Of a DNA stretch of 64,000 nucleotides, positions 27,567 to 36,029 are shown one piece after another. Within the stretch, counting starts at the first letter, position 1; the number at the start of each line of letters is the position of its first letter. The DNA lies in contig AP023240.1 of NCBI GenBank assembly GCA_016592635.1, forward strand, positions 930,001 through 994,000. The letters are read 5' to 3'. The position numbers and the translations under genes were made by a program. The notes beneath the pieces are model-generated. The model was not told where the DNA came from, made no database searches, and saw only the letters and a list, made by a program, of their open reading frames with translations. This DNA comes from Methyloprofundus sp. GTDB taxonomy: Bacteria; Pseudomonadota; Gammaproteobacteria; Methylococcales; Methylomonadaceae.

Positions 27567-28543
27567 TGTTTAATTATATCTTGCGTCGTGTTTTGTATGC
27601 CTTTCCCTTATTGTTTGGTGTTAATGTACTGACCTTTGTGTTGTTCTTTATTGTTAATAGCCCTGACGATATGGCCAGAATGCAACTAGGGCAAAAACAT
27701 GTCACCGAGCAAGCAATTAGTAATTGGAAAGAACAGCGTGATTATCATTTGCCGTTATTAATTAATCATGAACAACAAGGGCTGGCAAAGATTCAGAAAA
27801 CTATTTTTTATCAAAAGTCCTTGCGCTTGTTTGCATTTGATTTTGGTATTTCGGATAGTGGGCGTAATATTAGTGCCGATATTCAGCAGCGTATGTGGCC
27901 CAGTCTGGCAGTGGCTTTACCTGCCTTGATAATGGGTCTGCTGGTGAATATAACCGCGGCATTAATGATGGTGTTGTTTCGCCAGAGTTATTTGGAGTTT
28001 GGCGGGATTGTATTGTGTGTGATTATCATGTCAATTTCATCCTTGTTTTATATTATTGGTGGTCAATTTTTAATAGGTAAGTTATTGATGTTAGTGCCTA
28101 TTTCTGGCTATGATACGGGCTTTAATGCCTATAAGTTTTTAATATTGCCTGTGATCATTAGTGTAGTTTCCGGAGTTGGAGCAGGGGCGCGTTGGTATCG
28201 TACCTTGTTTTTAGAAGAAATTGAGCAAGATTATGTGCGTACGGCACGTGCTAAAGGACTAACTGAAACGCAGGTCTTATTTAAGCATGTACTGAAAAAT
28301 GCCATGATCCCCATTTTAACAGGGGTAGTGGTGGTTTTGCCGTTACTGTTTATGGGCAGTTTGATTACAGAGTCTTTTTTTAGTATTCCAGGGTTGGGTA
28401 GTTACACGATTGATGCCATTAATAGCCAAGATTTTGCAATTGTGCGTGCCATGGTTTTTCTGGGTTCGGTGTTGTATATCATAGGCTTGTTGCTAACTGA
28501 TATTTCATATACGTTGGTTGATCCGCGAGTGCGCTTATCTTAG
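27566..28543 (+). CDS. ABC transporter permease, DppB/OppB family
   Basis: 325 residues with about six membrane helices. The N-terminus MFNYILRRVLYAFPLLFGVN is the family hallmark. The EAA loop that docks the ATPase is present (DYVRTARAKGLTETQVLFKH), followed by VLKNAMIPILTGVV and the C-terminal DPRVRLS. It is translationally coupled to the binding protein. The partner permease and the ATPase subunits are not encoded next to it, so either they lie elsewhere or this is a remnant. Confidence 0.92.
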   Translation: MFNYILRRVLYAFPLLFGVNVLTFVLFFIVNSPDDMARMQLGQKHVTEQAISNWKEQRDYHLPLLINHEQQGLAKIQKTIFYQKSLRLFAFDFGISDSGRNISADIQQRMWPSLAVALPALIMGLLVNITAALMMVLFRQSYLEFGGIVLCVIIMSISSLFYIIGGQFLIGKLLMLVPISGYDTGFNAYKFLILPVIISVVSGVGAGARWYRTLFLEEIEQDYVRTARAKGLTETQVLFKHVLKNAMIPILTGVVVVLPLLFMGSLITESFFSIPGLGSYTIDAINSQDFAIVRAMVFLGSVLYIIGLLLTDISYTLVDPRVRLS

Positions 28544-28669
28544 CGACTTTAGTAATCCCTGATGAATGCAGTAGCTGATTCATGTTACAATTAAAGGTTC
28601 ATTTTGTTTAGTATCAAGCGAATAGACGATATAAATCTTGCTACATTGACATTAATTTAAAGGTGCAAA

Positions 28670-29149
28670 ATGGATAGCCAATACATATTTGAACAATTAG
28701 CACTGGAATTTGATTTAAAGTCTGCTGACTATTATCTACTGGATTTGATTCCATTAATTGAAATGATGTGGCTGGACGGTAAAAACCAAGAGGGTGAGCT
28801 CAGGATTCTGTATCAGTTTGTGTTAGAACATATCGCTTATTTAGATCAGATTGCAGGTATTCATGTTATTACTATTGATGACGCCAATGACTTTTTAGAT
28901 CGATTTGCGCATAATAAACCGTCACAGAAGTTATTGACTGCATTGCATGCGTTTATTGCTCAGGAAAAGGGTGTGGCTGAACATCGTAAGCAGGATATAT
29001 TGGAGTATTGCTTAGATATTTCAGCAGCCTGTGTTACCCATTACCCCTATGATATCCGGGATCGGATTCATGATTATGAAAAAGAATTTTTGTTGAAATT
29101 ATTTGCGGAGTTCAATATTTCAACACTGCAATCCGCAGAGTTTGTTTAG
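28670..29149 (+). CDS. TerB-like helical protein
   Basis: 159 residues, cytoplasmic, all-helical. The early segment YYLLDLIPLIEMMWLDGKNQ, then EGELRILYQFV, resembles the TerB/TerB-like fold in which a D-G-x-x-x-x-E loop follows a hydrophobic helix. The assignment is by pattern only. A good AAAGGTG ribosome site lies just before the ATG. It precedes cytochrome c4 by 43 bp on the same strand, so co-expression is possible. Function is unknown. Confidence 0.5.
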   Translation: MDSQYIFEQLALEFDLKSADYYLLDLIPLIEMMWLDGKNQEGELRILYQFVLEHIAYLDQIAGIHVITIDDANDFLDRFAHNKPSQKLLTALHAFIAQEKGVAEHRKQDILEYCLDISAACVTHYPYDIRDRIHDYEKEFLLKLFAEFNISTLQSAEFV

Positions 29150-29192
29150 TATTATCAGTTATTTTTTAAATTTTAAGTAGGATAGTGTATTT

Positions 29193-29792
29193 ATGAGTAA
29201 AAAAGCGATTACATTGGCATTAGGTATAGTAGCTCTAGCAACTGTACAAGTCACTGCACAAGCAGCAAATGTTGAGGCAGGAAAAGATGCTTTTGAAACC
29301 TGCAGAGGTTGTCACACTTCACCTGGAACAAGTAATGTTTACCCAACTTATTATGTTCCTAAAGTTGGCGGACAAACAGAAGCCTATACGGTAGCTGCAT
29401 TGACAGCATATAAAGAATCAAAACGTCCACATCGTACTATGATGGCTAATACTATTGATTTCTCTGAGCAAAAAATTGCTGATATTGCTGCTTATTTAGC
29501 AACAGCAACTTATGGTTCTGGTAAAGCAATTGCAAATGGTGGCGATGCAGCAAATGGTAAAACATTGGCAGCTTCATGTGTGGCTTGTCATAACGATGAT
29601 GCTAAATCAAGTAATCCGCGTTTGGCAGGACAGCATGCTAATTACATGGAAAAAGCCATGCAGGAATACCAATCTGGTGCGCGTAAGAATGCAATTATGT
29701 CTTCAATGGTAAGTGGTTTATCAGCAGATGATATGAAAGATATTGCTGCTTATTTCACAAGTTTAAAAGGTGGCTTAACAACTGTTAAGTAA
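29193..29792 (+). CDS. Diheme cytochrome c4
   Basis: 199 residues. A Sec signal ending TAQA is followed by two homologous class I cytochrome domains. Heme 1 binds at CRGCH (about residues 37-41) and heme 2 at CVACH (about 129-133). The distal methionines are probably those in the HRTMMANT and NAIMSSM segments. Length and layout fit periplasmic cytochrome c4, an electron donor to terminal oxidases. A 30-bp hairpin terminator follows. The gene has strong codon bias compared with neighbours, suggesting high expression. Confidence 0.93.
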   Translation: MSKKAITLALGIVALATVQVTAQAANVEAGKDAFETCRGCHTSPGTSNVYPTYYVPKVGGQTEAYTVAALTAYKESKRPHRTMMANTIDFSEQKIADIAAYLATATYGSGKAIANGGDAANGKTLAASCVACHNDDAKSSNPRLAGQHANYMEKAMQEYQSGARKNAIMSSMVSGLSADDMKDIAAYFTSLKGGLTTVK

Positions 29793-29820
29793 TATATGGC
29801 CTTGTTGTTGATAGGGGAAG

Positions 29821-29850
29821 GTGCAATGTTTGTTTTTGACGGCATTGCAC
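29821..29850 (+). terminator. Terminator after cytochrome c4
   Basis: GTGCAATG and CATTGCAC form a perfect 8-bp stem around a 14-base loop, followed by the pyrimidine tract TTTCTCTCT. It lies 28 bp after the cytochrome stop codon, before the convergent phosphatase gene. Confidence 0.65.
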
Positions 29851-29921
29851 TTTCTCTCTATTAGCTTTGTATGTTATTCCCCGCATGCTTCTCTCTTCAT
29901 AGAGAATCATACCCAGCGTAT

Positions 29922-30773
29922 TTACTCGCGAATAGCTTGTAAAATTATTGCAGAGATATTATCTTTCCCGCCTTGCTTATTCGCTGTATCAATCAGCTTT
30001 TGTACCACATCCTCTAAAGAATCACTCTCTAACGCTACCAAATTTTCTGTTAGCATTTGTTCGTCTAGCATATCGCTAAGACCATCTGAGCAGAGTAAAT
30101 AACACACATCTTGTTCAGTATTCATATCAATCAATTGTACTGAGGGTTGTATGGCAGGGTATGGGCCAATTGCTTGTAAAATGATATTGGAATTAGGGGG
30201 AGTGCCAATTGATCCATTATCAATCCATACTTGTAAGACAGAATGATCTTTGGTGATTTGTTCTAGCTTATGTTGCTTGGTAAATCGGTATAAACGACTA
30301 TCTCCAATATGAAACACGAGTAGTTGCCTGGTTGCTTTGATAAGCAGAGCACCAACAATCGTGGTGCCCATGCCGGTTCCTTCTGATACTTTGCGTTCTT
30401 GGTTTAATTGAAAAACATGTTTATTGGTTTCTATCAATATATCTTCGGCAATTTGTTGATATTCTGCAATGCTGACAGTATCTTCTATAGAGTGGAAACC
30501 TAATAAAGTCCGTAGTTTTTGCCAAACAGTTAGCTTAAGTGAATGTGAGTTATTTTGGTGAGGTGGTAAATATTGCTGGAATAGCTTATCTATTAACTGA
30601 ATAGCCTCTAAGCTTGCTACTTCCCCGGCATCATGCCCACCTATGCCATCAGCGACTAGCAGTAGACCTGTTGAAGTATTAATAAGGATATTATCTTCAT
30701 TATGCTCGCGTATTAGACCTGTGTCTGTTTGACCGCAAACATAATAGTTGTTAAAGATGATTTCTTTTGTCAT
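29922..30773 (-). CDS. PP2C-family Ser/Thr protein phosphatase
   Basis: 283 residues. Metal-binding motifs are all present: GLIREHNEDN (motif 1), LLVADGIGGHDAGEVAS (motif 2 with DGxGG), GTTIVGALL, FHIGDSRLYRF, LCSDGLSDML and GGKDNISAIIL. It dephosphorylates Ser/Thr proteins using Mn/Mg in the cytoplasm. It is transcribed divergently from a Ser/Thr kinase 114 bp away, giving the usual phosphatase-kinase switch. An insertion of about 30 residues (near the DKLFQQYLPPHQ segment) lies after motif 2. Confidence 0.95.
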   Translation of the reverse strand: MTKEIIFNNYYVCGQTDTGLIREHNEDNILINTSTGLLLVADGIGGHDAGEVASLEAIQLIDKLFQQYLPPHQNNSHSLKLTVWQKLRTLLGFHSIEDTVSIAEYQQIAEDILIETNKHVFQLNQERKVSEGTGMGTTIVGALLIKATRQLLVFHIGDSRLYRFTKQHKLEQITKDHSVLQVWIDNGSIGTPPNSNIILQAIGPYPAIQPSVQLIDMNTEQDVCYLLCSDGLSDMLDEQMLTENLVALESDSLEDVVQKLIDTANKQGGKDNISAIILQAIRE

Positions 30774-30887
30774 AGTAAATACTACATGTTACTGATGGGT
30801 TTAAATGCATTATACTGCGCATGATGAGTCGTTGCGAAGTATAATAAAACAGTAGATTTGGTTTAACAATAAGCGAATATATCTAAT

Positions 30888-32675
30888 ATGTCTATTCCTG
30901 ATTATCTTGGTAAATATCAAATTATCTCCTTGCTGGGTCGTGGCTCAATGGGAATGGTTTATCAAGCTAAAGATCCTGATATTAATCAACTGGTTGCCAT
31001 AAAAACAATTCGGCGAGAGTTTTTAGTTGGCTCAGGTGATGACGAGGTCTTGCAGCGCTTTAAAAATGAAGTGATTGCCAGTCGCCGCTTGAAGCATAGT
31101 AATATCGTGGCGACTTATGAATATAATGAAAATGATAATAAAGAAGGGCCTTTTATTGTCATGGAGTATGTTGCAGGGAAATTATTAGGGGATGTTATCA
31201 AGGCATCTGGGGAATTAGCTGTATATGATGTGTTTGAGTATATGCAGCAAATTTTATCAGCACTTGCTTATGCGCATAATAACGGTGTTGTGCACCGAGA
31301 TATAAAACCGGCGAATATTCTTATTAACGAGTCCAACCAAGTGCAAATCATGGATTTTGGGATTGCCAAGCTGGAAAGCTCTGAGCTGACCATGGTGGGT
31401 AGTGTCTTAGGGACACCGAGTTATATGTCACCAGAACAATGTATGGGACAAGAGGCTGATGCACGTTCCGATTTATTTTCTGCTGCTATCGTTTTTTACC
31501 AAATGCTGACAGGAGAAAAGCCGTTTGTAGGTGAGACACAAATGATCACCATGAATCAAATTGTGAATACTTTGCCAGTGATGCCTTCAGTATTGCGCCC
31601 CTCTTATTCGACTGAAGTAGATGCTGTTATCAGTAAGGCTTTAGCCAAGGATGCTAAGAATCGTTATCAAACAGCACAGGAATTTTCTGATGACTTATTA
31701 TTGATCAAAGCAAGTACTGTGCAGGCTAAAGGCAATGATGCGACCTTGCTTATGCAAGCGGATGCTAACATAGTGCCAAGAACTAAGTGGGTTAAAGGTT
31801 TAAGTCTGGTTTTATTATTAGCTGGTGTTGCAGTGGCAGCTTGGTTTGCCTATCAGCGACTTGATGAGGATAAAAAAGAGGTATTAATTCCGTCTACTCC
31901 AGTTCCGGTTTCTGTCGAAAATGAAGGCAAACTAGAGCCAATAGTGGGTGAAATTGATAAAGAGTCAGCAGAGCTAGGGCCAGTCGTCGATGGTCTTGAA
32001 GAGCCGCCAGCAGTTCAAGAGCCAGAAATAGTGCAAGCAAGCCCAAGTACTATTAACTTGATTTATCGGCAATTAGATTTATTTCATCAACAATTTCCCT
32101 GTTCAAGTATGGAGGTAGACCCAGCTAGTAAAACGCAATTCAATGTGCTTGGTTATATACCCAGTGGTACGATTGAATTATTGCAAACAGCATTTAGCTC
32201 GGTGACAGGTGCTGAAATAATACTAGAGGTAAAGCAAATAAAAGCACACTGTGATGTTGTACGCAGTATTTGGCCTTTTTATCAAAGTGGCCAAAAACTA
32301 CAGATAGCATTGGTGCCCGATAATCACCAGCTTAAAGAGGGGGGGAGTTTAAGGTTAAGTGTCACCCTTCCTGAAACGCCAGTTTACCTTAATGTGGATT
32401 ATGTGCAGGCAGATGGTAATATAGCGCATTTGGTAGATAATCGTTATATAGAGCCAGCAATATATGGAAGTACGGTTGAATTGGGCAATAATAATGAGTG
32501 GTTGGTGACGGCACCCTTTGGTGTGGATATGGTGATAGTGACGATTAGTGAAAATGCGGTATTTTCGTTTGCACGGGAACCGTTTGAAGATAGAAATACC
32601 TACCTGAATACATGGAAAGGTATTGCGCAACAAGGTGTAATGACTGATTTTTTATATATTGAAACATTTAAATAA
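30888..32675 (+). CDS. Membrane-anchored Ser/Thr protein kinase with a DUF4384-like C-terminal domain
   Basis: 595 residues. The kinase domain (about 8-275) has the loop LGRGSMGMVYQ, VAIKTI lysine, HRDIKPANILI catalytic loop, MDFGIAKLE and GTPSYMSPEQ. A single membrane helix (GLSLVLLLAGVAVAAWFAY) at about 304-325 separates it from a periplasmic part with a Glu/Pro-rich linker and a pair of cysteines. A beta domain follows at about 480-580 (PVYLNVDYVQADGNIAHLVD) resembling DUF4384. Divergent PP2C and the downstream 95-residue gene complete the unit. It may sense an envelope signal through the outer domain; the ligand is unknown. Confidence 0.93.
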   Translation: MSIPDYLGKYQIISLLGRGSMGMVYQAKDPDINQLVAIKTIRREFLVGSGDDEVLQRFKNEVIASRRLKHSNIVATYEYNENDNKEGPFIVMEYVAGKLLGDVIKASGELAVYDVFEYMQQILSALAYAHNNGVVHRDIKPANILINESNQVQIMDFGIAKLESSELTMVGSVLGTPSYMSPEQCMGQEADARSDLFSAAIVFYQMLTGEKPFVGETQMITMNQIVNTLPVMPSVLRPSYSTEVDAVISKALAKDAKNRYQTAQEFSDDLLLIKASTVQAKGNDATLLMQADANIVPRTKWVKGLSLVLLLAGVAVAAWFAYQRLDEDKKEVLIPSTPVPVSVENEGKLEPIVGEIDKESAELGPVVDGLEEPPAVQEPEIVQASPSTINLIYRQLDLFHQQFPCSSMEVDPASKTQFNVLGYIPSGTIELLQTAFSSVTGAEIILEVKQIKAHCDVVRSIWPFYQSGQKLQIALVPDNHQLKEGGSLRLSVTLPETPVYLNVDYVQADGNIAHLVDNRYIEPAIYGSTVELGNNNEWLVTAPFGVDMVIVTISENAVFSFAREPFEDRNTYLNTWKGIAQQGVMTDFLYIETFK

Positions 32676-32695
32676 TTTTATTGAGAGAAAACACG

Positions 32696-32983
32696 ATGGC
32701 AGAAACAGTTGATGAGTTAACAGTAACATACGAAGATGGTGGCATTGAAACGGTCAAAGAGTTGGATAAGAAAGTCTTAACCAAAGGCGCGTGGGCAACT
32801 GTTATTTATCGTTATCAAGATTGGAATAGAAGCAAAGAAGAATATAGCGCGGATAAATTTACGATTCGACGTTATCAAAAACGTGATGGAGAGTATCAGC
32901 AAAAGTCAAAATTTAATATCTCTAGTGAGAAGCAGGCTAGAGAGGTTATTATTGCTTTGCAAGGTTGGTTAGGAGAGGACTAG
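32696..32983 (+). CDS. Conserved small protein downstream of the kinase
   Basis: 95 residues starting MAETVDELTVTYEDGGIETV. A GAGAG ribosome site lies 8 bases before this ATG; an in-frame TTG five codons earlier is less likely. The sequence is beta-rich and charged (WATVIYRYQDWNRSKEEYSA, FTIRRYQKRDGEYQQKSKFN). It ends in a helix, KQAREVIIALQGWLGED. No known motif is visible. It is 20 bp after the kinase stop, so probably in one transcript, and is followed by a strong terminator. I do not know its function. Confidence 0.7.
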   Translation: MAETVDELTVTYEDGGIETVKELDKKVLTKGAWATVIYRYQDWNRSKEEYSADKFTIRRYQKRDGEYQQKSKFNISSEKQAREVIIALQGWLGED

Positions 32984-33010
32984 AGCGATTCTAGCACAGC
33001 TGTTAGCAAC

Positions 33011-33040
33011 AAAAAAGCCACTGTTAACAGTGGCTTTTTT
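33011..33040. terminator. Bidirectional Rho-independent terminator
   Basis: A six-A run, then GCCACTG-TTAA-CAGTGGC, then a six-T run make a perfectly symmetrical stem with U tracts on either strand. It serves the kinase operon and the convergent VPxPA-CTERM gene. Confidence 0.93.
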
Positions 33041-33080
33041 AAGTGTTTGTTGATTGGCTGTGTGATAAGCCCAACATGGT

Positions 33081-33785
33081 TTAGCTATTTAATTTACGTC
33101 GTTTTGCCATACCGACAAGTCCCATAAATCCCGTGCCAAATAACCAAGCTGCAGCAGGAATAGGTACTGAAGAGTTGCCACCAGATAGTGGGTCATTTTC
33201 TAGATTCATATTCAGATCCCAGTGTCTGGTATCGAATAGTTTATTGCTGCGGCCAGCATCACTATATATATCTAGCCAAGTTGAAGCACCAAAAACTGAT
33301 GATTTATCGTTTGCACCAGTGCCTATTTGTAAAACCGGCCCCGTACCATTATTTACCATACCAAGATAATAATCTATTGAATTTAGGGTGATTTTTGAAC
33401 CCGCAGTGACTGTGCTATAAAAGTTCCAATCGGTGGTATCGCTACCGCCTCCGGTTTTGATAGTGCTATAGGTATCGCTATAGCCATCAAACCAAACATC
33501 AATAGAGGCTGTGTAACCAGAAGGGTTGCTGGCTGTTGCCGTTAAATGAGCTGTGCCATTTGCATATTCCAGCAGTGAGCCAGTATTAAAACTATATCTT
33601 TTTAATTGCTCATCAGTATTGGTTGAGGTATCTCCTAATACTAATCCATTGGTCCATAAACCGTGCGGGTCACCTGAAACAGCATTAGTGACAGCCCATG
33701 CAGAGGTGGTAGTTAGTGCGTTGGCGCACTGTATTCCTGTTATGGAAAGCAAGGCTAAGCTTGCAATCGTTGTATGAAATTTCAT
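33081..33785 (-). CDS. VPxPA-CTERM sorted secreted protein
   Basis: 234 residues. The start at MKFHTTIASLALLSITGIQC is chosen because AGGGGA lies just before it; the frame is open further upstream without a ribosome site. A signal peptide cleaved near ANA leads into a beta-rich part that may be a carbohydrate- or surface-binding fold (SIDVWFDGYSD, DTRHWDLNMNL). The C-terminus has the tripartite tail VPIPAAAWLFGTGFMGL, then KRRK. This tail, frequent in Methylococcales, marks targeting by an exosortase-like system. It shares its tail almost exactly with the next gene. Confidence 0.85.
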   Translation of the reverse strand: MKFHTTIASLALLSITGIQCANALTTTSAWAVTNAVSGDPHGLWTNGLVLGDTSTNTDEQLKRYSFNTGSLLEYANGTAHLTATASNPSGYTASIDVWFDGYSDTYSTIKTGGGSDTTDWNFYSTVTAGSKITLNSIDYYLGMVNNGTGPVLQIGTGANDKSSVFGASTWLDIYSDAGRSNKLFDTRHWDLNMNLENDPLSGGNSSVPIPAAAWLFGTGFMGLVGMAKRRKLNS

Positions 33786-33837
33786 TATTTCCCCTTTACT
33801 AAAATGTAAGGTAACTTTGTTGTCAGTGGTGTAATAA

Positions 33838-34545
33838 TCAAGTGGCAACTTGGTTTTCTACTTTACGACGTTTTGCCATGCTAAGTAGTCCCATAAAGCC
33901 GGTTCCAAATAGCCAAGCAGCTGCTGGAATGGGCACGGATGAAGGGGCTGATGCAAGTTTTACATCTAATGTATTGATATAGAATTCCCGAAGGTCATTA
34001 CTTATTAATTTGCTAGCGGTATTTATGTTGGAAAAAATAAAGGTAGTACCAATAAGAGGGCCTGCAAATGAATGTACCAAAGTTTCTGTTGTGCTAGTTC
34101 CATCAATAGATAAGTCAAATAGACCATTAAAAGACGTACCATGACTGCCATTAACGAAGGTGGTTGTCGTGATTTCTACTTTTTGGTCAAAGACTAGTTT
34201 TAGGCTTTCTCCAAAGGTAACATTATCATCAGACCCTGGGTTGCACTGGCTGTCTCGGGTTAGGGTTTTACAAACACCTAGCCCAGCATCTCCTGAGTCT
34301 AAGTAGGCATTGTATTCGGTGCTAGGTGTGTTTGTGTTGTAACCTGTCGCAGTCACATTAATACCACCCTGACTAAAAGTCATTGATGGTGATCCATATT
34401 CGCCAGTTGCTACGCCATAAGTATTACCACCTGGCTCGTTGTCAGCAATCGCTTCGAAATTAAATGAAATAGCATTAGCAATACTAGAGCCTGTGAGAGC
34501 TGCAGTAACAAGTATTACTTTGGCCGCTGATTTAATAAACATAAT
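33838..34545 (-). CDS. VPxPA-CTERM sorted secreted protein
   Basis: 235 residues beginning MFIKSAAKVILVTAALTGSS. A GGGAGA ribosome site is 6 bases before that ATG and excludes the longer frame. It has a signal peptide (cut near ANA), a beta-sandwich-like body with several cysteines (GVCKTLTRDSQCNPGSDD), and the tail VPIPAAAWLFGTGFMGL followed by KRRK. It is 52 bp upstream of the second member of the pair, so the two may share transcription. Their bodies are not alike although the tails are nearly identical. Confidence 0.85.
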   Translation of the reverse strand: MMFIKSAAKVILVTAALTGSSIANAISFNFEAIADNEPGGNTYGVATGEYGSPSMTFSQGGINVTATGYNTNTPSTEYNAYLDSGDAGLGVCKTLTRDSQCNPGSDDNVTFGESLKLVFDQKVEITTTTFVNGSHGTSFNGLFDLSIDGTSTTETLVHSFAGPLIGTTFIFSNINTASKLISNDLREFYINTLDVKLASAPSSVPIPAAAWLFGTGFMGLLSMAKRRKVENQVAT

Positions 34546-34947
34546 TGATCTCCCAAAATTCATATAAATTGTTTTTTAAACGGCACATAATAAGCTGAAG
34601 CATATTTAGCTAGCCATCTAAAAATGTACCTTGCAGTATAAGATACGTATTAATTTATGACTTGTATATTGTCCTCAAGGACAGTATAGGTAGGTGAGAG
34701 CATGTATTGCATAAAATACAAGTAAAAAAATGAAAATTAATTTTAAATATTAGCGGTATAGCGATTTTTTTTGCTTTTAGGTGTGCAAGCGTTGCCTTGA
34801 GGAATTTGGGCTGTAACGAAAAGATTGCTACAGGCTAAAATGAAGTAGTGTGCAGTCGCCCCGTTGGTTTTATTTAGAACTTGGCAGCAATTCCTAATTT
34901 TTACCTATGAAGTTACCATGCTATTATTAAGCTTTGACAGCTCAATC
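34546..34947. other. Noncoding spacer
   Basis: About 400 bp of AT-rich DNA between divergent genes, probably holding both promoters. No repeat, RNA or small gene with a credible ribosome site was seen. Confidence 0.4.
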
Positions 34948-35313
34948 ATGAAAATAATTATGAGAAAAATATTAATAACAACACTCCCTGCCATAATGGT
35001 TTTACTTGCCTTTGATGCGAATGCGCGTTATATGCCTTATGTATTAAAAGCAGTACAGAAGATCACCCCATATGAATATGATCAAAATAATGATACCTAT
35101 GTTACCGCTGATGAAGTCGAAGTAGAGCTTAGAGAAGATGCAGTCAATTTAGCCATTAAAATGTTTAGAGAAGGCGCATCCAAACAAGAAGTTGAAGATG
35201 TTATTCTAGATATGGAAGATAGTATCGAGCAAGATGCAGAAGTGATTGTTGATATTTTGGATACTGATGGTGATGAACTGGTTGAGCCTGAGGAAATGAG
35301 GGCGTTTCGTTAA
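34948..35313 (+). CDS. Secreted EF-hand protein
   Basis: About 121 residues. A signal peptide (RKILITTLPAIMVLLAF, cut near ANA) precedes two calcium-binding loops: DQNNDTYVTADE near residue 50 and DTDGDELVEPEE near the end. Each has D-x-(N/D)-x-D and the final acidic residue at position 12. The start is uncertain: ATGs at 34918, 34948 and 34960 all lack a strong ribosome site; 34948 gives a conventional signal. It probably binds calcium in the periplasm. Neighbours give no clear partner. Confidence 0.7.
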   Translation: MKIIMRKILITTLPAIMVLLAFDANARYMPYVLKAVQKITPYEYDQNNDTYVTADEVEVELREDAVNLAIKMFREGASKQEVEDVILDMEDSIEQDAEVIVDILDTDGDELVEPEEMRAFR

Positions 35314-35462
35314 TCGTATTAGTGTTACTTAATTTGGCAGTTACTAAGTAAAGTGGGTAACTGCCAAGTGAGGTTTGAGTTATTGAAATTGAATAACTAC
35401 TTATGGTTTTTGGGGTGGCGTAGCTTGGTTCACTTATTAGAGGTTAAGCTATTTGTGAAATA

Positions 35463-35657
35463 TTATGTTATTTGGTCTACATCAGACCTTAAAGTTGCCC
35501 ACTTACTAAAAGCAAAAAACCAGATCATAATAATATTTAGTAGCGGGATTAATAGGAATAATACAAACAACTTGGGATAGCCAGCTTTTACCACAATTTT
35601 ACTGCCTAACCAGAGTGTGAATAGCATAAACAGAAAAATCAGAAAATATTCAATCAT
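35463..35657 (-). CDS. Small two-helix membrane protein
   Basis: 64 residues with two clear hydrophobic helices (FLIFLFMLFTLWLG and LFVLFLLIPLLNIIMIWFFA) and the connecting KIVVKAGYPKL. The start overlaps the stop of the upstream small membrane gene in an ATGA, indicating translational coupling. The second gene has the same two-helix organisation (YKKAGFHPAWGLLVF-LP-G), so the two may be distant paralogues derived from duplication. Function is unknown. Confidence 0.65.
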   Translation of the reverse strand: MIEYFLIFLFMLFTLWLGSKIVVKAGYPKLFVLFLLIPLLNIIMIWFFAFSKWATLRSDVDQIT

Positions 35658-35857
35658 AGCTCTGCCTCGTCATTTTTTGCATTAGGCCATGGTAGTAATG
35701 CCAGTTGTAAGAAAATCAATAATAAGCCCAGTCCGGGTAAGAAAACTAATAGCCCCCATGCAGGATGGAAACCGGCTTTTTTATAAATTAGGCAAATGGG
35801 GATTAGGATCATCAGACCGACAATAACCATGCGTCCGAGTTCTGGGAAAATAAACAT
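35654..35857 (-). CDS. Small two-helix membrane protein
   Basis: 67 residues from MFIFPELGRMVIVGLMILIP; a GGAG ribosome site lies 8 bases before it and disfavours longer starts. Helix 1 is MVIVGLMILIPICLIY and helix 2 WGLLVFLPGLGLLLIFLQLA, with KKAGFHPAW between and an acidic C-terminus. It resembles the short membrane proteins with a K-A-G-(F/Y)-x-x loop that often come in pairs. It is coupled to the next gene by a 4-bp overlap. Confidence 0.65.
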   Translation of the reverse strand: MFIFPELGRMVIVGLMILIPICLIYKKAGFHPAWGLLVFLPGLGLLLIFLQLALLPWPNAKNDEAEL

Positions 35858-36029
35858 AAGTAACTCCATAATGTATTGCTGAAATATTCCAATGCAGTTA
35901 ATTTTAACACCTTGGTTGCCAATATACTTGTCAAAATTGACAGGCTTAACTTTCATTAACATTTGAGCTAAACTCAGTATTAAGCAGGAAAGCCTTTCCT
36001 GCAGCATATTTTTACTTAAAAATATAACG

